Origin: Oscillatoria acuminata PCC 6304
GTDB lineage: Bacteria > Cyanobacteriota > Cyanobacteriia > Cyanobacteriales > Laspinemataceae
Length of the DNA stretch: 64,000 nucleotides
Assembly: GCF_000317105.1 (NCBI RefSeq)
Contig: NC_019693.1
Coordinates: forward strand, 992,001 to 1,056,000
Direction of reading: 5' to 3'
Below, piece after piece: positions 46,170-55,788 of the stretch. The notes beneath the pieces are model-generated. The model was not told the DNA's origin, searched no databases, and was given only the letters and a program-made list of their open reading frames with translations. The position numbers and the translations under genes are program-made. Position 1 is the stretch's first letter, and every line of letters begins with the position of its first letter.

Positions 46170-48314
46170 ATGAAAAGTTGCAATCTGGGGACAGAACAAA
46201 TGATTGAACGGCTCAAAACAAAGGCGGTAACGGCAGAGATCGTTCCCGAGGAAATGCAGGTATTTTTTCACCTATCCAGGGAACTGTTCTGCATTAGAGA
46301 CCGTGAAGGAGATTTCCTGAAGCTCAACTCCAATTGGCAAACCATTCTCGGATGGAGTTTAGAAGACTTGCGATCGCACTCCTGGCGTGACTTAATCCAT
46401 CCTGATGATCTCCACCCCACTTTAATCTGTGAACGAGCCTGCGATATCGGCAAAGTTTGTTACCTCAAAAATCGATATCGTCACAAAACAGGTGAATACA
46501 GTTGGCTCTCCTGGCGGATTCTACACCAGGAAAAAGGCTTAACCTATGCTGCCGCCCAAAAGATTGAAACCCTAGGAAAAGATGAATCCTGGAGTGGGAT
46601 TCCTGAAACCTTTGAAAATCAATTCACCGGAAATTTTCCCCAAACTGTGGCGGAGTTTGGGGCGAATGCAGAAATCGGCGTAACCGGAGTCACCGACCCT
46701 TTTAAAGAACAGTTAAACCGGAATAAACCGGCATCCTGGATTGAATCAGCTTCCCTGAAAACGGTTGAAAATTCCCTAGTTTTCTTTCGGGGGGAATGGA
46801 TTGAGGAGGATGGGAAAAAAGGGGATAACCTCAATCCCCCCTCCCAGTTATTATCCAAATTTGACGCGGGAGAAGGGTTGTCCAGTCTGGATGAGCAGTC
46901 TCCCTCTCCTCTGGCGATCGCCCAGTTAGAGGAACGATTTCTCAAAGTGAATGCTACTTTGTGCGAAATGCTCGGGGATATAAACCAGTCCTTGCCCCGA
47001 TCAACCCAGTCTGAGCTTGAGCCGAGTGAGAGTCTTGATACATACTGGCAAAAGCTCCAACAGATTTGTGGGTCAAGTTTGCTCTGGGGTGGGAGAACAT
47101 CAAGCGCCAAAAGCCCAACCACGGGAATGAAAGTAGGGAATAAACCCAGCCGGGGTGCGATCGCACCGGCATTCCTGGAAGAACCCAGAATCGCCAGTGA
47201 TTCCACCGCTTTAGCACTCTTAAACGCCACCACGGAATCATTATATCTTGTTAATCCCCAAGGCATCCTATTAGCCAGTAACCGGATGGCAGCACAGCGT
47301 CTCGGACTACAACTCCCGGAAGCAGTGGGACAATCTATGTATGACCGCCTCCCGGATTGGTTGGCTCAAATGCGTCGAAACTATATAGAACAAGTCATTC
47401 AAACCGGGAAGCCGGTCCGATTTAAAGAAGTTCGCAACCCATCTCACTTTGAGGTTTCTATCTATCCGGCGATGGATTCCCAGGGTGAGGTGACTCATCT
47501 GGCGGTGTTTGACTGTGATATTAGCGATCGCTGTCAAGGGGAAGAGGCGCGGGGTCAGATCAACGCCCAACTGGAACGACGAGTCAAGGAACGCACTGCG
47601 GAACTGCAATCTGCAAATCAAGAACTGGAAGCCTTTTGTTACTCAGTCTCTCACGATTTGCGCGCTCCCCTGCGGGCGATCGGGGGATTTACCAAAGCCG
47701 TCATCGAAGACTATCAAAACGTTTTAGACGAGACGGGGAAAGATTATCTCCAGCGAGTCTGTGCGGCGACTGAGCGCATGAATCAACTGATTGATGATTT
47801 GTTAAGTCTTTCCCGGGTGACCCGCACTCAGATGCAACGACAGCCGGTAAATCTGAGTAAAATGGCTCGGGCGATCGCCACGGAACTACAAGAGACTCAA
47901 CGCGATCGCCCGGTCCGGTTTAAATTGGCCGAGGGTCTGATCGCCGATGGAGATCCGCACTTGTTGCAAGTGATGTTAGAAAATTTACTGGGTAATGCCT
48001 GGAAATTTACCAGTAAAACCGCTAATGCCTGTATTGAATTTGGCATCAGCGATCGTCCGGTCCTGGCTGATGGAAAGCCTTCCCCGGGTAATGCTAACAA
48101 AACTCTATATTTTGTGCGAGATAACGGGGCTGGTTTTAATATGACCTATGCCGATAAACTCTTTGCCCCCTTTCAACGTCTGCACAAAACCAGCGAATTT
48201 GAAGGCACAGGGATTGGTTTAGCCACAGTCTCCCGGATTGTTCAGCGTCATGGCGGCCAAGTTTGGGCGACCTCTGAAGTGAATTGTGGTGCCACCTTTT
48301 ATTTTACCCTGTAA
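46170..48314 (+). CDS. PAS sensor histidine kinase (soluble)
   Basis: This 714-aa kinase lacks clear membrane helices. A PAS/PAC domain lies at about 30-130 (LFCIRDREGDFLKLNSNWQTILGW). A long low-complexity linker follows to about 340, then a second PAS (LYLVNPQGILLASNRMAAQRLGL). A short coiled coil leads to HisKA with H495 in CYSVSHDLRAPLRAIGG, a bacteriophytochrome-like H box. The HATPase has LLGNAWKFTSK, DNGAGFNM and GTGIGLATV. A hairpin just after the stop probably terminates it. The signal is unknown. Confidence 0.9.
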   Translation: MKSCNLGTEQMIERLKTKAVTAEIVPEEMQVFFHLSRELFCIRDREGDFLKLNSNWQTILGWSLEDLRSHSWRDLIHPDDLHPTLICERACDIGKVCYLKNRYRHKTGEYSWLSWRILHQEKGLTYAAAQKIETLGKDESWSGIPETFENQFTGNFPQTVAEFGANAEIGVTGVTDPFKEQLNRNKPASWIESASLKTVENSLVFFRGEWIEEDGKKGDNLNPPSQLLSKFDAGEGLSSLDEQSPSPLAIAQLEERFLKVNATLCEMLGDINQSLPRSTQSELEPSESLDTYWQKLQQICGSSLLWGGRTSSAKSPTTGMKVGNKPSRGAIAPAFLEEPRIASDSTALALLNATTESLYLVNPQGILLASNRMAAQRLGLQLPEAVGQSMYDRLPDWLAQMRRNYIEQVIQTGKPVRFKEVRNPSHFEVSIYPAMDSQGEVTHLAVFDCDISDRCQGEEARGQINAQLERRVKERTAELQSANQELEAFCYSVSHDLRAPLRAIGGFTKAVIEDYQNVLDETGKDYLQRVCAATERMNQLIDDLLSLSRVTRTQMQRQPVNLSKMARAIATELQETQRDRPVRFKLAEGLIADGDPHLLQVMLENLLGNAWKFTSKTANACIEFGISDRPVLADGKPSPGNANKTLYFVRDNGAGFNMTYADKLFAPFQRLHKTSEFEGTGIGLATVSRIVQRHGGQVWATSEVNCGATFYFTL

Positions 48315-48355
48315 TTGGGCTGCAAAAAGGTTCCCTCGGGAGATTTTGCACCTGT

Positions 48356-48397
48356 TGTCACAACCGACATCCCCTCAAGGCTGAGTCGGTTGTGACA
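48356..48397 (+). terminator. Hairpin after the PAS kinase gene
   Basis: TGTCACAACCGAC (48356-48368) pairs perfectly with GTCGGTTGTGACA (48385-48397), followed by TTTTGT, about 40 bases after the stop. Confidence 0.65.
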
Positions 48398-48582
48398 TTT
48401 TGTCACGAAAAATTGTATCCGGAATCACAGACAAAAGACCAAAACGGTCTGTTTAATTATTAGGATTAAAACAATTAATAAAAAATCAAAACATTGCTTA
48501 ATTTAATTCAATTTAACAAAAGAATAACAGATAAGTTGGAGCAATTGTGTTTTAAAATAAATTAATCAGAGGCAATTTAGAA

Positions 48583-48861
48583 GGGAGCATCTCAATTTGT
48601 TTAAGAGACCTAACCCCCCAGCCCCCTTCCCTAAGAGGGAAGGGGGAGCCGGAAAGGGTATTCTCAAAGCCCCTCCCCTCTTAGGGGAGGGGTTTGGGGA
48701 GAGGTCCGACTGGTTGTTAGGCAAAACAGACCTAACCCCCCAGCCCCCTTCCCTAAGAGGGAAGGGGGAGCCGGAAAGGGTATTCTCAAAGCCCCTCCCC
48801 TCTTAGGGGAGGGGTTTGGGGAGAGGTCCGACTGGTTGTTAGGCAACATTGAGATGCTCCC
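48583..48861. mobile_element. MITE with GGGAGCATCTCAATTTG ends (copy B)
   Basis: The left end GGGAGCATCTCAATTTG (48583-48599) is identical to that of copy A at 2984. The right end CAACATTGAGATGCTCCC (48844-48861) matches apart from one extra base. The interior holds two near-identical 122-bp tandem units starting at 48607 and 48729, each with two C/G-rich hairpins. No transposase is encoded, and no target duplication is obvious. Confidence 0.75.
48607..48846. repeat. Tandem duplication of the 122-bp C-rich unit
   Basis: Two copies with a 122-bp period lie inside the MITE; each runs 'gacctaacccccc ... gactggttgttaggcaa'. The near-perfect match means the internal duplication is young. Copy A of the element has only one, shorter core. 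Confidence 0.85.
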
Positions 48862-48926
48862 ATTTATAAATCCAATATAGTCCTAAATTTACCCAATATT
48901 TTTACAGGACCAAACCATGAAGGAGG

Positions 48927-51131
48927 ATGAAAATGGGGCGACCGTTGCGAGTGCTAATGGTAGAAGATTCTGAGGATGATGCATTATTGTTACTGCGCGA
49001 ACTCAAACGCGGCGGTTATGATTTGACCGTTGAACGAGTAGACAATCCTGAGTCCATGAAAGACGCCCTGGAACGGGAAAATTGGGAACTCATTTTAGCC
49101 GATTATGCCTTACCTCAATTTAGTGCACCCGAAGCATTAGCAGTGATGCAACAGATGGGACTGGATTTACCCTTTATTATCGTTTCTGGGCAAATTGGAG
49201 AAGAGGCGGCGATCGCCGCCATGAAAGCTGGTGCTCACGATTATGTGATGAAAGATTACCTCGCCCGATTGATTCCGGCAATTGATCGGGAATTGCGGGA
49301 ATTTGCTGGACGGCGATCGCGCCTGTTGGCAGAAAAAGCCATGCAAGCGAACGAACGACAACTGCGGGCCGTATTCGATTGTGCTCTTGATGCGATGGCC
49401 ATCTTCAACGACCTCGCCCAATTTACCAATGTCAATCCTGCCGCTTGTACCCTCTTAGGACTCTCCAAACAAGACTTAATCGGGCAGCCGATTTATAAGT
49501 ATATGGAATCCACCTGTGATTTTAAAACCGGCTTTACCAAATTCCGCACCGTGGGTCGAGATACGGGAGAACTCAAAATTAGCCGGTCTGACGGAACCAT
49601 TCGAGATGTGGAGTATTCCGCCAGCGCTAATTTTATTTCCGGCCTCCATTTAGCCGTTGTCCATGATGTGACCGATCGCAACAAAGACCGGGAACAACTG
49701 TTGTATAATGCCTTTTACGACCCCCTGACGGGACTGCCGAATGAGGCATGGTTCCTTAACGGATTAGGGCGATCGCTACGCCATTCCAAACGCCGTCCCC
49801 ATTATGGCTTTGCCGTCCTCTTTATCGATTTAGATCGGTTTAGCATCATTAAATATAGTTTCGGACACTTAGTCGGCGACCTCCTGCTTAATGCCACAGC
49901 GCGCCGATTGGGAACCTGTATCAGACCCAAAGATACCCTAGCCCGGGTGGGGACCGATGAATTTGCGATTCTCGTTGATGAAATTGACGACCCAGCCACC
50001 TCCCTCGCCATTGCCGATCGCATTCATAAAGAACTCACTCTCCCCTTTCAAATCAACGGTCATGATATGTTTAGCACTGCCAGTATCGGCATTGCCATTA
50101 ACTTTCCCCAGACGGCGGAGTATAGTCAGGCCCAGCCCCCTATAACCAATGGCAACGGCACCGAATCCTCCTCTGGCAAAAGTTTAGAACGGCCCGAAGA
50201 CTTTTTGCGCGCCGCAGACACTGCCATGTATCATGCCAAAACAATGGGGGGAGGACGGACTGCTGTATTTGAACGGCAAATGCATTCCGGGGCTCTGGCA
50301 ATGTTACAACTGGAAACCGACCTCAGACTCGCCCTCAAACGGCAGGAGTTGCTCCTGTATTACCAGCCGATTATCGACTTAAAAACAGGGCAAATTGCTG
50401 GATTTGAAGCCCTGGTCCGCTGGCAACACCCCCGACGGGGCTTTGTGCTACCGGGAGAGTTTATCCCCGTTGCTGAAGGAACTGGATCAATTGTGCCAAT
50501 GGGGGCATGGGTCTTAGAAGAAGCCTGTCGTCAATTGCAACAGTGGCAGGAACGATGGCAATCCCTGGGTTTAATCCTCCCGAATCGGGAACGCGGGGAG
50601 GGAGTTGGGGAGTCTGCTCCATTTTTGACCATGAGTGTGAATGTTGCTGGGGTGCAGTTTGGCAATCCGGGACTGGTGGATTATATTGACCAGATTCTCC
50701 AGCAAACGGGATTGAGTGGTGCTTGCTTGAAGCTAGAAATTACGGAAACGGCCATTATGGCAGCGGCGGAGTCGGCAGCGAGTTTGCTCAAGCAGCTCAA
50801 AAAACGACAAATTCAGTTATGTATCGATGATTTCGGGACCGGGTATTCCTCCCTGAGTCGGTTGCAACGGTTGCCGATTGATACGTTAAAAATTGATCGC
50901 TCTTTTGTGAGTCGGATGAGTAGTGAGGCCGAAAGTTTGGAAATTGTTCGCACCTGTATCGATTTAGCTCACAATTTACACATGGATGTGGTGGCCGAAG
51001 GGGTGGAAACGTTGGAACAGTTGGCTCAACTGCGGGCTTTGCAATGTGAATCGGGTCAGGGATATTTGTTTTCGAGACCTGTGGATGCAACGACGGCGAC
51101 GGCTTTGTTGATGTCTATGCCGCAGTGGTGA
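48927..51131 (+). CDS. REC-PAS-GGDEF-EAL protein, cyclic di-GMP turnover
   Basis: This 734-aa response regulator has four domains: receiver (5-125, phospho-acceptor D59 in LILADYALPQ), PAS (about 145-260), GGDEF (about 265-445) and EAL (about 460-730). The active-site loop of the GGDEF domain reads GTDEF (342-346), a change at the second glycine that may weaken or abolish cyclase activity. The EAL signature is intact (FEALVRW, E494; IDDFGTGYSSL). Net phosphodiesterase activity is therefore likely, possibly gated by phosphorylation. An insert (NRERGEGVGESA) sits inside the EAL domain. The partner kinase may be the upstream gene, by proximity only. Confidence 0.9.
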   Translation: MKMGRPLRVLMVEDSEDDALLLLRELKRGGYDLTVERVDNPESMKDALERENWELILADYALPQFSAPEALAVMQQMGLDLPFIIVSGQIGEEAAIAAMKAGAHDYVMKDYLARLIPAIDRELREFAGRRSRLLAEKAMQANERQLRAVFDCALDAMAIFNDLAQFTNVNPAACTLLGLSKQDLIGQPIYKYMESTCDFKTGFTKFRTVGRDTGELKISRSDGTIRDVEYSASANFISGLHLAVVHDVTDRNKDREQLLYNAFYDPLTGLPNEAWFLNGLGRSLRHSKRRPHYGFAVLFIDLDRFSIIKYSFGHLVGDLLLNATARRLGTCIRPKDTLARVGTDEFAILVDEIDDPATSLAIADRIHKELTLPFQINGHDMFSTASIGIAINFPQTAEYSQAQPPITNGNGTESSSGKSLERPEDFLRAADTAMYHAKTMGGGRTAVFERQMHSGALAMLQLETDLRLALKRQELLLYYQPIIDLKTGQIAGFEALVRWQHPRRGFVLPGEFIPVAEGTGSIVPMGAWVLEEACRQLQQWQERWQSLGLILPNRERGEGVGESAPFLTMSVNVAGVQFGNPGLVDYIDQILQQTGLSGACLKLEITETAIMAAAESAASLLKQLKKRQIQLCIDDFGTGYSSLSRLQRLPIDTLKIDRSFVSRMSSEAESLEIVRTCIDLAHNLHMDVVAEGVETLEQLAQLRALQCESGQGYLFSRPVDATTATALLMSMPQW

Positions 51132-51152
51132 TGCCCCGGCGATCGCATTTTA

Positions 51153-51198
51153 TACGGAATCTGGTTTTCAAGGGTCTATCCAAACCGGATTCCGTATG
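51153..51198. repeat. Hairpin repeat after the EAL gene
   Basis: ATACGGAATCTGGTTT (51153-51168) and AAACCGGATTCCGTAT (51183-51198) form a 16-bp stem with one mismatch. The left arm is shared with 6698-6713, so this is a dispersed repeat that may also act as a terminator. Confidence 0.65.
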
Positions 51199-51385
51199 AT
51201 ACCCTCTCCACAGGGATGGGTTGACATCTCAATTCGCCCCATAGCAGATTGAGAATTTCTAATTTTACGGGGCCAATTTCTAAAGAAAAGATTAAAACCC
51301 GTCTAGGAGAGGACCTCATGGATAGCCAGAGGAATTATCCTTAAAGGTAGGAATAATAGCGCGAAAGAAAGGAGACCAATGAATC

Positions 51386-52183
51386 ATGTTATACAGTAAG
51401 CTGTCAACGGTCCAAAATCGAGCGGTGATGTCCCCAGAGGAAGCCAGCGCCCCTGAACATCCCCTGCAAGCTCATTTAAACTTACCCCTGCCGTCCCCGG
51501 AACAAGCAACGATCGCCGAGATTCACCGGATCCAATTGCGCGATCGCATTCCCGGATTGGTTAAACGCCTCCTTCCCTTTGATGGCGAGTTGACTTGGGA
51601 ATATTGGTGGGCGGTCCCGGGACGGATGTTATTACCGGAAGATATGGAGTTGTTAAACCGCGATCGGCATCGGGTGGAAACCATCCTTTCCAAACTGATT
51701 TGGCTGTTTGGTGGATATTATTTTGAACAAACCAGCCCCCGGGAAGGGGAGTTACAGCCCCTCCATGAATGGCAGCAAATCGTCCAACGCGCCAACCATC
51801 TGGGTTTTAACCAGTATCTCTTGGATATCGACTACCTCCCCATCGCCATCAAACCCTATAACATCCCTCAGACAACCCTAACTGATTTACCGTCCGAGTG
51901 CATTGCCGAATCGGTTGCCGTGGAACCAGCCCATTGGCATATCGAATTCTTCCAACTCAAACCCATTTCTGGGGGCTATGACATTGAAGAACCTAAACCC
52001 CTCTGTAGCTGTCAAATTTGGACCGGCAAACCCTTCCTGCGGTCCTGCCAAACTGAAGACTGTGCCGTTCGATATGACTTGTGGATTAGCAAACCCCTAG
52101 ATATCACGATTCCACCCTGGCGATATCAACCGGAAGAGATTCTCGATGAATTTAACTCACTCACCTCTGAAGTTTTTCAATAA
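51386..52183 (+). CDS. Hypothetical cyanobacterial protein
   Basis: I do not recognise this 265-aa protein. It is soluble, acidic and rich in tryptophan and tyrosine (LTWEYWWAVPGRMLLPEDMELL; LIWLFGGYYFEQTSPREGELQPLHEW). The C-terminal third has four cysteines (PLCSCQIWTGKPFLRSCQTEDC) that could bind metal. Codon use is like its neighbours, so it is probably a real gene. An ATG at 51428 (MSPEEASAP) is an alternative start. Confidence 0.65.
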   Translation: MLYSKLSTVQNRAVMSPEEASAPEHPLQAHLNLPLPSPEQATIAEIHRIQLRDRIPGLVKRLLPFDGELTWEYWWAVPGRMLLPEDMELLNRDRHRVETILSKLIWLFGGYYFEQTSPREGELQPLHEWQQIVQRANHLGFNQYLLDIDYLPIAIKPYNIPQTTLTDLPSECIAESVAVEPAHWHIEFFQLKPISGGYDIEEPKPLCSCQIWTGKPFLRSCQTEDCAVRYDLWISKPLDITIPPWRYQPEEILDEFNSLTSEVFQ

Positions 52184-52290
52184 CCGTTCAGGGGAAAAGT
52201 GTGATACAATGAGCTGGAGTTCTGGCTAATTTTACTCAAACTCAGCATTTTTTTCCTTATCAAACTTACTGTCAGGAGTGCTATTCCATC

Positions 52291-53301
52291 ATGAAATCCG
52301 ATAGCAAACAGTTCGCCAATACCCTCGGAGATTGGGCCAAAATTGCCCTAGAAAAACATTTCCAAAAAACCATTAAATATGAAGAGGATGTTTTAAGCGA
52401 TCGCGATCCCGAAGCCCTGCACCAGATGCGAGTTGGGATGCGCCGATTGCGCTCTGCTGCCAAAGGATTTGCACCGGCATTAGATTTACCCAAAGCCGCC
52501 CGCCAAAGTCAAATTGGCAAAATATCCCGCAGTCTGGGCAGCTTGCGAGATTTAGATGTCCTCCTAGAAACCCTAGAAAGCGATTATAAAGACACCTTAC
52601 CCGACCGGGAAAAAGAGGAGTTAAAACGCGCTTTCACCCTCTTAAAATCTGAACGAAGTCAAGCCTTTGATGCCGTAAAGGAGACCCTAAACAGCGAAAT
52701 TTATCTCTCCTTTAAAAACAGTTTAGCCGACTGGTTAAACCATCCCAGTTATGGCGAAATGGGACTGCTACCCATTCAAGGCATTCTGCCCGACTTATTA
52801 TTACCCGAAGTGAGCGACCTATTTTTACATCCGGGCTGGTTATTGGGAATCAAAACTAAAAAAGGTAAGGTGAAAATCGATAACCTCACGGAGACAGAAG
52901 TCGAGGAATTATTCAAAAACCAGGGAGAAACCCTCCATGATATCCGCAAGCAAGTCAAGCGAGTGCGCTATCAAATGAGCTTGTTTACGAAGTTTTATGG
53001 GGAAGGCTATTCTGGGTATGTGGATGATCTCAAAGAGATCCAAGAGGTTTTAGGGAAAATGCAAGATAGCGTCGTTTTAGCTGAAACCCTCTCCCGCGTT
53101 TTAGAGTGTGATCTTCAGGAAACTTTGCCGACTTTAGCCGAAAAACTACTAGAAAACCGCTATTTGTCCTGGTTGGAGTGGCAACCCCTACATCAAAAAT
53201 ATTTAAAACCCGAAATTCGGGATCAATTGCGCTTAGAACTGTTGTATCCTAACCCCTCCTCTAAATCAAAAAAAGACGGAAAAAAAAAGAAAAAGGGCTA
53301 A
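52291..53301 (+). CDS. CHAD domain protein
   Basis: This 336-aa protein is a CHAD (conserved histidine alpha-helical domain) protein. Family features are ALHQMRVGMRRLRSAAKGF (about 42-60), LGSLRDLDVLLETL, and in the second half LHDIRKQVKRVRYQMSLF with the matching basic helix. CHAD proteins bind polyphosphate through these conserved His, Arg and Lys residues. A lysine-rich tail (KSKKDGKKKKKG) ends the protein. No CYTH domain is fused. A TACAAT (52205-52210) upstream may be its -10 box. Confidence 0.9.
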   Translation: MKSDSKQFANTLGDWAKIALEKHFQKTIKYEEDVLSDRDPEALHQMRVGMRRLRSAAKGFAPALDLPKAARQSQIGKISRSLGSLRDLDVLLETLESDYKDTLPDREKEELKRAFTLLKSERSQAFDAVKETLNSEIYLSFKNSLADWLNHPSYGEMGLLPIQGILPDLLLPEVSDLFLHPGWLLGIKTKKGKVKIDNLTETEVEELFKNQGETLHDIRKQVKRVRYQMSLFTKFYGEGYSGYVDDLKEIQEVLGKMQDSVVLAETLSRVLECDLQETLPTLAEKLLENRYLSWLEWQPLHQKYLKPEIRDQLRLELLYPNPSSKSKKDGKKKKKG

Positions 53302-53435
53302 AATAATTTGGCATAACCAAATGGGAACCCAATCTTAACCCAGATTTCCGCCAAGGATTACCTAATCTTTACCTTGAGCCGATAGAGTAAACCTATAAGT
53401 TTGTAACCTGTGTTATTGACGGGTAGGTTGTAGGT

Positions 53436-54083
53436 ATGCTTCCAACACTTAAGGCTGTTCCAGAAACTGATAGGCATCGCGCTAGAGAAGAACGCCGACT
53501 ACATTTTTACGCCAAAGGCGATAATATTCCAGTCTTATCTCAAGGGATTTGGCAAGTTGCTCAAGGTTTGGTGCAACTCGGGACTCTTTATCCCACCGGG
53601 GAAGAGGGACTATTAGGATGGGTGGGTCCGTCTATGTGTTTTAGTCTCTCCTTTAGCTGTCTACAAACCTATCACGCCAAAGCCCTATCGGATGTTTATT
53701 TGATGTGGTTTTCCCTGCGAGAAGTGGAAGCATCGCCACATTTGGCGCAGGAAATGTTCCCGCAACTGATCCGGCGAATGCGACAGGTGGAAGCCATTCT
53801 GGCGATTAGCAGTCAACGTAAGGTAGAAGATCGGTTAATTCAGTTATTATTGCTTCTCAAACAAGACTTGGGGGAAGCGGTTCCAGAGGGAACTCGTTTA
53901 CGAGTCAGACTCACCCATTATGACTTGGCAACAGCGATCGCCACCAGTCGAGTTACGATTACTCGAATGTTAGGCAAACTCCGGCGGGACGGAATTATTA
54001 CCCTCGATTCCAAGCGTCATATTATTATCAAACATGGGGATTTTTTCAGCATGACTCATTGTCCTGTCCTCACGGAGTGGTAA
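53436..54083 (+). CDS. Crp/Fnr family transcription regulator
   Basis: This 215-aa regulator has an N-terminal cupin-like sensory domain (15-110), a dimerisation helix (QEMFPQLIRRMRQVEAILAI) and a C-terminal winged helix-turn-helix with TATAIATSRVTITRMLGKLRRDG-like recognition (about 170-195), closest in style to NtcA-type cyanobacterial regulators. The cyclic-nucleotide binding signature is not recognisable, so cAMP binding is unlikely. It is not NtcA itself. Targets are unknown. Confidence 0.85.
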   Translation: MLPTLKAVPETDRHRAREERRLHFYAKGDNIPVLSQGIWQVAQGLVQLGTLYPTGEEGLLGWVGPSMCFSLSFSCLQTYHAKALSDVYLMWFSLREVEASPHLAQEMFPQLIRRMRQVEAILAISSQRKVEDRLIQLLLLLKQDLGEAVPEGTRLRVRLTHYDLATAIATSRVTITRMLGKLRRDGIITLDSKRHIIIKHGDFFSMTHCPVLTEW

Positions 54084-54262
54084 GATAACGATGAGAATTT
54101 CCTTGAGTTTTGGGTTAAATCAATCGGGGGAACTCCCTCGATTGATCTCAAATCCGATGATTACTTCAACATTGACCCCTTTTTGTCATTCCCGGGTTAA
54201 ACCCGGAATCCATCTCACCCGGACCAACGGATTCACCGGAGTGGATCCGGACTTGATTGATT

Positions 54263-55111
54263 TCACTGGCGATCGCGCCAGGACCCACTGACGATTTGCG
54301 GACAACCTTGGATATGTGAGGCAAATCCTTGATAAACTAATCGGGTTTGACCACTCAAACAAGTCATCCACCGCCGTTGATAATAGTGAGGATGGTCTTC
54401 CAATCGGTCGAGATTGGGTATAATTTGCAAGGGAATGTGATAGCATTCACCATACAGGGTTCCCCTTCCGGGGACGAACATGGGATAAGGACCTAAATTG
54501 AATAAGTCTCCATCGGCGATCGCATCTTCTCCGATGTATTCAGCGTTTTGTAATAAATAATGATTGATTTCGCCTCGCATCAAGCTGCCATAGACAAATA
54601 AATCCACAAATTCCGTGAGAAACAGGCAGTCGGCAGCCGCTAAAACCGCTTGCAGTAGTGCAGTTGGGGTATCTTCTTCGTGAACAGTTCCGGCAATGAT
54701 GCGACTGGGAGGATTTTCGCGAAGGGAGTCAGAAAGGGTGGGGGAATCCAGATTTAACTCCTGTTCCCAAAAGTGGCGATCGCCAGCAGGAATTCCTCCC
54801 GGGTTATAATTTTTGAGACAATCTAACTGATAACGCCACACTGCTTTAACTAAATACCGATAGACATATTCAGGGTCAAGAAGTTCAGTCAAAAATGTTT
54901 GGGTTTTTAATTCCTGGAATAGCCAACTTAAGGCGTATCCGTGGCGAGAGGCGATTGCCAGTTGACTTGTTACAGGCGGTTGCCAATCCGAGGTAATCCT
55001 AACTGGCGCTTCATCCCACATTGGAGTTACGGCAATCTGGGTTAAAAAGTCAGGTTCAGCGATGCGATCGGCAAGTGCAGCCAGGGGGAGATAATGGAGA
55101 GAGTGATTCAT
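54263..55111 (-). CDS. Gamma-glutamylcyclotransferase-like protein with extra N-terminal domain
   Basis: This 282-aa protein has a C-terminal GGCT-fold domain: DLFVYGSLMRGEINHYLL (about 165-185) is the substrate-loop signature and PNLDRLEDHPHYYQRRW contains the family acidic residue. The N-terminal 150 residues form an unrelated, mostly helical domain found with GGCT in some cyanobacteria. The exact substrate is unknown. It overlaps the upstream SRAP gene by four bases, so they are co-translated. Confidence 0.8.
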   Translation of the reverse strand: MNHSLHYLPLAALADRIAEPDFLTQIAVTPMWDEAPVRITSDWQPPVTSQLAIASRHGYALSWLFQELKTQTFLTELLDPEYVYRYLVKAVWRYQLDCLKNYNPGGIPAGDRHFWEQELNLDSPTLSDSLRENPPSRIIAGTVHEEDTPTALLQAVLAAADCLFLTEFVDLFVYGSLMRGEINHYLLQNAEYIGEDAIADGDLFNLGPYPMFVPGRGTLYGECYHIPLQIIPNLDRLEDHPHYYQRRWMTCLSGQTRLVYQGFASHIQGCPQIVSGSWRDRQ

Positions 55112-55788
55112 TGTTCTAAAGCGGCGATCGGTTGTACACAGTCCGGGGAGTCAGTTTTCGGCGTATTCACCATCCGACTCACAGGATAGCCGATCATCTG
55201 TTGTGAATCGTAAGGGGTCAGGAGTGGGTGCAATTCCTCCGGGGGGGTTGCGGGATCTAGCCAGCGATCGCGAGTCGTGGGAGACAGAATCACCGGCATT
55301 CGCACATGAATCCGACTCATCAATTCATTCGCTTCCGTCGTTAAAATCGTGCAAGACTCAATCACTTCCCCTTCCGGAGACTGCCAGTGTTCCCACAACC
55401 CAGCAAATGCAAAGGGTTCTCCATACTTCAGTTGAAAATAAAACGGTTGTTTTCCAGAATCCGTCGTTTCCCACTCATAGAACCCATCCGCCAGAATCCA
55501 ACATCGACGACGGCGAAACGGCGATCGAAACGAAGGTTTTTCCGCCACCGTTTCTGAACGCGCATTAATCAATTTTGCCCCCATTTTCATATCCTTAGAC
55601 CAAGAAGGAATCAATCCCCACCGCATCATCTGGAACTGACGTTCCTGGGTTTCCTCTCGCTGCAACACCGTAGGAACTGATTGAGTCGGTGCAATATTGT
55701 ATCGAGGTTTTGTTGTAGGAATTCCCGCCAATTTAAACAACTCAGCCACCGTTTCAGCGGCTTGATAAAAGCTAAATCTACCACACAT
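55108..55788 (-). CDS. SRAP domain protein (YedK/HMCES family)
   Basis: This 226-aa protein is a SRAP peptidase-like protein that shields abasic sites in single-stranded DNA by covalent linkage. The catalytic C2 is exposed after Met removal (MCGRFSF). Family residues follow: YNIAPTQSVP, INARSETVAEKPSF, DGFYEW (conserved E) and MSRIHVRMPVIL (conserved H). It is full length. It overlaps the GGCT-like gene by ATGA, making a two-gene operon. Confidence 0.93.
   Translation of the reverse strand: MCGRFSFYQAAETVAELFKLAGIPTTKPRYNIAPTQSVPTVLQREETQERQFQMMRWGLIPSWSKDMKMGAKLINARSETVAEKPSFRSPFRRRRCWILADGFYEWETTDSGKQPFYFQLKYGEPFAFAGLWEHWQSPEGEVIESCTILTTEANELMSRIHVRMPVILSPTTRDRWLDPATPPEELHPLLTPYDSQQMIGYPVSRMVNTPKTDSPDCVQPIAALEQ

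Noticed and set aside
46619-47266. 215-codon minus-strand ORF
   Set aside because: It lies antisense within the PAS kinase linker and has no family features.
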